Origin: Combretum micranthum
Taxonomy: Eukaryota > Streptophyta > Magnoliopsida > Myrtales > Combretaceae
Direction: 5' to 3'
Assembly (NCBI GenBank): GCA_024138025.1
Contig: JAMXBD010001378.1
Location: 248,001 to 312,000 of the forward strand
Length of the DNA: 64,000 nucleotides
Shown here: in pieces, positions 57,801 to 64,000 of the stretch
How positions within the stretch are numbered: the first letter of the stretch is position 1
How the letters are laid out: each line of letters opens with the position of its first letter
Notes under the pieces: generated by a model
Database searches by the model: none
Told to the model about the DNA's origin: nothing
What the model saw: only the letters and a program-made list of their open reading frames with translations
Program-made: the position numbers and the translations under genes

Positions 57801-58285
57801 TCTCGAATTTCAAGTGGGAGACCATGTATACTTAAAGATAAATCCAATCAAGAGTATACATCGAGTACGCTCACAAGGAAAGTTGAGCCCACGGTATATT
57901 GGACCTTTTGAAGTGCTTGAACGAGTGGGAGATCTAGCTTATCGCCTAGCCTTGCCGCCAAACCTGTCAGGTGTACATAACGTGTTTCATGTATCAGTCT
58001 TGCGCAAGCATGTCGCGATCCAGAACGAGTGTAGAGTTGGAGCCAGTGTTGTAAAGGAGAACCTCACTTATGAGGAACACCCGGTACAGATTTTGGATAG
58101 AAAAGTCCAAAAGCTTCGGAACAAAGAGATCAAATATGTCAAAGTCCTCTGGAGGAATCACACCCATGAGGAGGCAACTTGGGAAGCCGAGGATGAGATC
58201 CGACGCAAATATCCGAATCTTTTCGAGGAATCAGGTACGATAGCAAGTTTTGAGGACAAAACTTTCTTTAAGGAGGGTAGGTTGT
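54897..58285 (+). pseudogene. pol: pol of A element (PR-RT-RH-IN-CHD), frameshifted
   Basis: Protease DTGATHSFI (catalytic D at 54939). RT: open 55345-56103 with [20 protein letters not shown] and catalytic FIDD at 55927-55938; breaks near 56007, 56065 and 56160. RNase H: open 56131-57039 with catalytic D 56371, E 56479 and D 56554. Integrase: zinc region about 56990-57125, core D at 57208 (SMDF), D at 57387 (SDRDPRF) and E at 57493 (SERT), with about six shifts between. Then the open stretch 57787-58287: GPY/F (PRYIGPFEVLERVG) and chromodomain (YVKVLWRNHTHEEATWEAED). Every catalytic residue I looked for is present; only the frame is damaged. Final stop is TAA within the first bases of the 3' LTR. 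Confidence 0.92.
58270..58282 (+). other. Polypurine tract of A
   Basis: AAGGAGGGTAGGT directly before the 3' LTR; inside the last codons of pol. Confidence 0.88.
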
Positions 58286-58974
58286 AAGCCCCTAGATTTT
58301 TCGATAATATTAGCAAACCCTAAGAACCGGAAGTTGAAACGAAACCCTAAAATTAACCTAGTTCTATGATTAGTCTAGTGAATCTAGATCCGGCAATCCC
58401 GTGTTCTTAAACCCTAGAAAACGAAATTGAATAATTGTGGAAAACGGTTCGTAATAACATAGGGAAGCCTAAAAATATCAGATTCGAATTTTTCTAGTGT
58501 CCTTCGGATCCGATCGGGATCAGTTTTCGAAAACCGTGCCCCGAGCACCGGATAGCAAAAATATTCCGACAACACCAATAGATTCGTAAAAATATAAGGT
58601 TTTCAAAAATATCAGTTTTAGAATTTTTCGGTATCTAAAAATAACAGATATAGGCCTTTTACGCGTATTTTCTTTACTACCGGTATTTTAATTGTCTAGT
58701 CTACTATTCATAGTACTTTTCTAATTCATTACTATTCACCTATCTCTACTTTTTCTTACACTCTATTCTTACACTCTACCATACCTATATCTTACAATTT
58801 ACCTTCCCCATACAACTTTAATCACATCACACTTACACATTACTTCTTTTAATACAAAACAAACAAAAATAATTATTCTCCCTCTATACACTCAAAACCG
58901 GCGCCATGCCCTCTCCATCTATTTTTATTTCAATTTCATTTAATTTTAATCACACAAATTTCCACTCCAAAAAT

Positions 58975-58983
58975 CTATAAATA
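58975..58983 (+). promoter_or_regulatory. LTR promoter TATA box (A, 3' LTR)
   Basis: CTATAAATA; 183 bp before the leader donor. Confidence 0.65.
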
Positions 58984-60591
58984 CCCCCTTCCTCTTCCAT
59001 TCTTTCACACAACAAAAATTCATACTAAAACTCTCTCAAAATCACTCCACAAAATTCCTCTCCCAACATCTCTCTCAAGTCTCTCTTTTCTTTAGAAAAC
59101 CAAGTCTCCATAATACAACAACCCATTCTTTCTCTTCTTCAAACCCATAAACTTTAGGTAAAACTTCTCATATTCTCTCATGTTCATATAACTTAACATG
59201 AGTTTAGTGTATGTTTCTTAGACTCATTGAGTTAAAGAAGCAACAATTTATTCATGTTTTGTTTTTGTTCATGTTCTTATTTTCTTTATGTTACTATTAT
59301 GTTGATATTGTTATTATTTGTATTATCTATATATATATATATATATATGTTTATTTAGAGCATATAAGCTCACTTGTTATTTATTTATTTCAAGTCTTGC
59401 AATTTATTTAATTTCAAGTTGTTCTTAAGACTTGTCTCTTTAGTCTTAGACTTGTCCATATCAAGTCAAAACAATTTTATTTCCTTGCTTTTCTTTTCTT
59501 TTAAGGACTAGTCTATTCTTAGTCCCGGGATTCCTTGATGAAGCTAAGGTTCCCAATACTTGACTTTACTTTATGCTCTTATTTATTTTATTTATGTATG
59601 TTACATATTCTCATTCATACATGAATATGTTGTTATTGTCTCAATCATAATAGAATGAGTTTTCTTAAAAATAAGAATAAGAACTCTTTTTAAAAATAAA
59701 TTTTGTCACATAAGAAGTTATTTTCCTTAAAGATTTGAAATTCATCTTAAAAAATATTCTTCTAAAGTTAGATAAGCTAGCTCAAGTTTTAGTAATAATA
59801 TATGGTTTTCACCAAGAAATACATAAAGTAAAGTTATTCTCTTTTCAAATAAATAAGAAAGTTTCTTTAGACTTAAACAAAGGATTTCTTAGATTCAATT
59901 GTCAAATTTTCCCACCTACGCTAAAGTCTAAATAAGTTTTTCCAAAATTTACTTATAAGATGATTTCTTTTAAAAGTGGATATAACCATGAAGTATTTAG
60001 AAAAGAGTATGTTTTTCAAAACATTAGAAATAAGGAAATAGAAATTTGAAAGAGATTAAATCCACTTTATTTAAGAAATGGAGTTAAAAGGAGGAGATAT
60101 TTACTTTCATTAACAAAACTAATTTCTTTACAAAAATTAAGCTTATCTCACTTTCAAAGCATATTGTATTACTAGAATATTGTTGAGACAACACTACTAA
60201 ATTCATGCATATGGTTTGAGTATATATACGTATTCAAGGGGTTTTTCAACCATACAATATATCTATATTTTTGTACAAAAGCCCTTGAGTGAAGTAATGT
60301 TTGAAAACTCTAGTTTTGAAGTTTGGAAAATTCGTATCAAATCTGTACGCTACTATTCCGAGACCCAAATAACTTCTTTTGATGGAAATAACCTTAGAAA
60401 TAGATAGATCTTTTCGAGTAGGTAGAAACCGGTATATAATATGCGGAATTCCGAGTTAAAATGAGCAAGTTATGGCCATTTTAAATTGGAATTTCCATTC
60501 CATACGATTTTTACAAATTCTTTAAGATAGAAGTATAGATCTTGAATAGATCTTGGATGAAATACTCATGTTGGGTATTTCTTTTGTTTAG

Positions 60592-60655
60592 GTATTGAGG
60601 ATCACGACCTTGTCTTCCCCGAGGATTACTTCGACTCCTAGAGCACTATGGACGA
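60592..60655 (+). other. Predicted LTR micro-exon 2 (A, 3' LTR)
   Basis: 64 nt between TTTTGTTTAG and GTGAGT; the acidic tail is kept to TAG (60594-60641). Confidence 0.5.
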
Positions 60656-61183
60656 GTGAGTTTCCTTTACGTTTACGTATTCGCGCATGTGCTTGTAGAA
60701 TAGAGCACTAGATGTTAGGAAGAAGATAAAAAAATTGATATGCATGTGGGATATTATGGGAACTATGTATGTGATTCGTTGTGTGCGATCAATGAACGAT
60801 AAGTATATCGAAACCCGATTTGTGATTGATATAAATGTTTCCATGTATGTATTATTATGTGTGCAAATATTGTTTGATCGCTTTAAATAATTTAATGTCA
60901 TATTGAAATCCTCATATAATAAATTGCTCATGCATATCACTTAGTATATCATTTCGAAGTTTTGCTACTACTCCTCAGCGTGGGACCGGAATGGTAAGCT
61001 ACCTAGCTACATCTTGAGGGTTAGGACGTACGGGGAATACGGCCTCAAGGTGTAGCCGAGCCGGATCGATCGCTTTGGGCATGGAAGGCCCGGGACTAGT
61101 AGTACGGTTCGTTGGAACCCCAAGACGCGCGCAAACTTTGAGGAGGTTGTTCGGGACCCAGTTCAAAGCATTCCCTAACCACC

Positions 61184-61231
61184 GATGGAGGGGTAAATCC
61201 ATCAAACATACGAAACCGGATAGTCGTATGT
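61184..61231 (+). other. Two adjacent stem-loops (A, 3' LTR)
   Basis: GATGGA (61184-61189)/TCCATC (61198-61203) and ACATACGA (61206-61213)/TCGTATGT (61224-61231). Confidence 0.65.
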
Positions 61232-61368
61232 AATGTTTGATCATATGGTTGTTGCATTCATATGCTTGATTAATAAACTTGTTTGATTGTTCTTATGAGT
61301 ACTATTGCGTAAGGAATATCTCACTAAGCTAGTCATGCTTATACTCCTATAGACTTTTGATATTGCAG

Positions 61369-61406
61369 GATTATCTTTTGCACCCGCGAGACCTCTTGAT
61401 TTCCCG
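61369..61406 (+). other. Predicted LTR micro-exon 3 (A, 3' LTR)
   Basis: 38 nt between ATATTGCAG and GTAGAA. Confidence 0.45.
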
Positions 61407-61757
61407 GTAGAATCCTTATTTTGAGAAGCTTTTGGAGGCAATCTATTTTGAAGTTATAGAGTAGATTTCTTCTAAAATCTTCTAGCTTAGTTTGATATAT
61501 TTAGAACCATGTATTATGAATTATCGGGGAATGCCCCTTAGAAGCTGTAAGACTTTTATTTCAATGAAATATATTGATGCTATTTTGCATGTTCCGCTGC
61601 CAATGCCTTAAAATGCATTACTCCACCGGTCTCCCTTTGTTGTGAATGTACGCCTTGTACCGATAGGAAGCTTTCGAGTGACTGAGGTAGTCATTCTTAA
61701 GTTTTAATATTGCGTACGGCGGGCTGTCACGTTTAGGGTACCCGCTGGGGCGTGACA

Positions 61758-63153
61758 CATATACCCTTCATTTTTCTTATGAAATGAGTTAGAAAATGAT
61801 TTTGGTGGCTTTTAAGGCAGGGTTTCACTTTCATCCGAATTTCCAACATTGCATATTTAACAAAACCTTTCCTTTTCAATATTCTTGCTTCCTATATGTG
61901 AAGATCTACTATCTAACATCTCTATACATGAACAAGACTACATTTTTATGATCATCAATGCATAGAAAACAAAATAAACCTATGATCATGCATGTACATG
62001 AATGTGGATGTCTAAACTTTAGATCTACTATATATATATGCATGAATCATGGATCTCATGGCATGAACAACAATATATATGCAAGATCTCTACTTCACAT
62101 GCATGAACAAGATGATATTCAACCAAAACTCTTCCAAATACTAGATCCACTTCTTGTGATGGCTTGAGATTCTTGTAGTAATGTTTTCATGTCCCTTGCT
62201 CATGCTCATTGGGATTTAAATGAGAAAACACATAAGAATGATCTTGCCATTACAAGATTTGGGATGAATAAGATCTAAAATCAACATACCAAAGGAGTTT
62301 TGGAGTAGAAAAAGGAGTAAATGAGTTGAACTTGTGAGAGGGGGAGGGGCAAAGCTCACGGCACCAAGGGGGAAAAAGAGAAGGTTTTTACTCCTTTGTA
62401 AAATTGAAACAAGAAGAAATGAGAGAGAAGAGAAAAAATATGTTTATATATGAAGGCATTAGGGTTTATTAATGAATAAAAATTGTAAAAATGAATCAAA
62501 TGAGGAAACTAAAAGGGAAGGGGGGGAGGGGGGGAGGGGTGCGCGCCTGCCACATCCGTGTGTGTGTGTGTGTGTGTTAAAATTTGATATTTGTAATTTA
62601 GTAAATTAAAATGTAGTAATGTGATAATTATTTAAGAGACAAAATTTCTTGGAAAAGAAAATTGAAATGAGTAGTTGTAAGGATATAAGAATAGGGTATG
62701 GGTAGTGTGTAGTGTAGGTTGTACTTGTGAATAGTAGACAAGACATCTACTTTACCGGTTGTACCAAAAACACGGGAAAAGCTATAACTGTAATTTTTAT
62801 AGCTCGAAAAATTATAAAAATTGATATTTTTGGAATCCTTATAAAATTACGGTTCTAATGAATATTCCGGAACATTTTTCTGAATCCGTGGTCCGGGGCA
62901 CGCTTTTTCGTAATTGAGCTCGGGAAGGCCCGGAAATGAAAATTCTCGAATTTAAAACTTTCGAAGGTTTAAAATGTACTTTGGAACAATAATTCAAATT
63001 CATTTACTTTATAAAATTTCTTTTATTATGAAACCGAAGGAAAGCCGGATTTAGGGTTTCTAGGCTTCTTCCACTGGACTCAAACTGGACCGGATTAGGG
63101 TTTCGCTTCCAACTTCTGGGGTTTCTTAACTACTGAGAATACCGGGGTTTACA
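61758..63153 (-). repeat. 3' LTR of minus-strand B element, part 2
   Basis: Starts with the CATAT duplicate (61758-61762) and continues part 1 (47056-49100). Minus strand: LTR start TGTAAACCCCGG at 63153, (AC)n and C-tract (62515-62578), TATA-like TATATAAAC (62439-62450), exon 1 donor (CTTTG, GTATGT) near 62288. No gene. Confidence 0.92.
62515..62578 (-). repeat. G-run and (GT)n microsatellite
   Basis: Plus strand shows runs of 8, 7 and 4 G, then GCGCGCC and about eleven TG units. On the LTR's sense strand it is a C-tract about 70 bp upstream of the TATA-like site, matching the C-tracts of other LTRs. G-quadruplex potential on the plus strand. Confidence 0.7.
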
Positions 63154-63168
63154 ACCTTCCCACCTCAA
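63154..63168 (-). other. Polypurine tract of minus-strand B element
   Basis: Minus strand TTGAGGTGGGAAGGT directly before the LTR start. Confidence 0.8.
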
Positions 63169-63182
63169 ATAAATTTTTGTCC

Positions 63183-64000
63183 TCAAAACGAAATTGACGT
63201 ACCTTGTCCCTCAAATATCTCGGGGTACTTCCTCCAGATTTCATCTTCAGCTTCCCAGGTTGCTTCCTCAAAGGCATGATTCCTCCATAACACTTTAACG
63301 TAGTGAATGTCTTTGTTTCGTAGCCTTTGAGTTTTCTTATCCAATATCTTCACTTGGTGTTCCTCATATGTCGGGTTTTCCTTCAACTGAATTGGTTCCA
63401 ATTCCAGAATCCTTTCCGGGTCGGCAACATATCTTCTCAAAACTGACACATGGAATACGTTGTGGATCCCGGACAAATTTGGTGGCAGGGCAAGCCGATA
63501 TGCTAGATCTCCGACCCTTTCTAAGATTTCAAAAGGTCCAATGTATCTCGGGCTTAACTTTCTCTGTGTACGCATCCTCTTAATACTTTTAATCGGGTTT
63601 ATCTTTAGGTACACATGATCACCTACCTTGAACTCAAGTTCTCTTCTTTTCAAATCTGCCCAGCTCTTTTGCCGGTCCTGAGCTTCTTTCATTTTCCGCT
63701 GAATCAACCTCACTTTATCCGCGGCTTCTTGTACCAATTCCGGCCCAATTGCTACCTTTTCCACTTCATCCCAAAACAAAGGGGATCTACAACGCTCCAT
63801 ACAAAGCTTCATACGGTGGCATCTGGATGGTGGAGTGATAGCTGTTATTGTAGGCAAACTCGATTAGGTGTACATGACTATCCCAATTCCCTTTGAATTC
63901 CAAGGCACACGCTCTCAACATGTCTTCTAGGGTTTGGATCGTCCGCTCAGACTGTCCATCGGTCTGAGGGTGATAAGCCGTGCTAAAATGCAATTTGGTG
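63183..64000 (-). pseudogene. pol: pol 3' end of minus-strand B element (IN-CHD)
   Basis: Runs off the right edge. The outer frame (63993 down to 63787) gives the integrase core end with [19 protein letters not shown] and [21 protein letters not shown] loss of about two bases near 63796 shifts it into the long open frame 63857-63183: FWDEVEKVAIGPELV, a coiled linker, HVYLKINPIKSIKRM, GPY/F (PRYIGPFEILERVGDLAYR), NVFHVSVLRRYV, and the chromodomain (YVKVLWRNHAFEEATWEAED). It integrates element cDNA, and the chromodomain is thought to guide it to marked chromatin. Best-preserved pol segment here: one break in 800 bp. Confidence 0.9.

Larger units (their letters stand above)
49101..61757 (+). mobile_element. 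A LTR retrotransposon, complete, 12.66 kb
   Basis: Two LTRs of 3466 and 3475 bp, near-identical over long runs, bounded by TGTAAGCCCC and GGGGCGTGACA and by identical CATAT duplications at 49096-49100 and 61758-61762. Internal part 5716 bp with primer site, gag, protease, RT, RNase H, integrase, chromodomain and polypurine tract. It inserted into the 3' LTR of a minus-strand B element, so it is the youngest event in the right half. All domains are recognisable but frames are interrupted repeatedly by one-base indels. Confidence 0.95.
58283..61757 (+). repeat. 3' LTR of A element
   Basis: 3475 bp. Differences from the 5' LTR are mostly one- to few-base gaps. Intact exon 1 donor CTTTAG/GTAAAA at 59158, TATA 58975-58983, exon 2 60592-60655, exon 3 61369-61406. 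Confidence 0.95.

Noticed and set aside
1..64000. Host protein-coding genes, CRISPR arrays, bacterial operon signals
   Set aside because: All recognisable protein sequence is gag or pol of LTR elements or the unknown A2 ORF; no regular spacer-repeat array; sequence is plant repeat DNA.

Overview
The window is repeat DNA from a large, AT-rich flowering-plant genome. I found no host gene, tRNA, rRNA or CRISPR array. Almost every base falls in Ty3/gypsy LTR retrotransposons of the chromovirus type (gag-protease-RT-RNase H-integrase-chromodomain, primer site complementary to initiator tRNA-Met, LTRs of 2.6-5.0 kb). They resemble the long-LTR Tekay/Del group; that lineage name is inference. I use local names: LTR types A, A2, B and C share a common plan and end in ..GTGACA; type D starts TGAAATAGCC and ends ..CCTTACA.

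Layout. 1-17062 is a pile of LTRs inside LTRs: an A-like LTR (1-2359) and a 5.0 kb solo C LTR (2602-11122, itself carrying a reverse solo A LTR at 7464-10941) sit inside a C-like LTR, which sits in a reverse B LTR, which sits in the RNase H region of a dead pol that also took a solo B LTR (13118-16540). 17063-29087 is a complete but pol-dead A2 element with an additional ORF upstream of gag. 29328-34294 is a reverse D-like LTR holding a chimeric solo LTR (29790-34167). 34295-38157 holds a reverse LTR end and the 5' part of a C LTR. 38158 starts a D element (LTR, gag, pol, start of 3' LTR). Its 3' LTR is cut at 47056 by a minus-strand B-type element whose 3' LTR is split by a complete A element (49101-61757, duplication CATAT). 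The minus-strand pol begins at 63154 and runs off the right edge.

How the parts work together. The A element carries all recognisable domains, but its frames are broken by many one-base indels, while its two LTRs are nearly identical. The A2 element has no usable pol and could only have moved in trans. Comparing about ten LTR copies reveals an ordered set of shared signals: a C-tract and TATA box, a leader-exon donor, a palindromic dyad, a small acceptor-to-GTGAGT exon, a variable tandem-repeat slot, two stem-loops whose stems change in a compensated way, an invariant TAAGCTA hairpin, a second 37-42 nt acceptor-to-donor exon, and the LTR end with the primer site. The small exon also reads as a conserved acidic, tyrosine-rich protein tail with a stop. 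I infer a multi-exon leader in which the stem-loops stay only in unspliced genomic RNA. A predicted 146-nt gag/pol intron in the A element would fit the same splicing-based strategy. None of this has been tested with RNA data.
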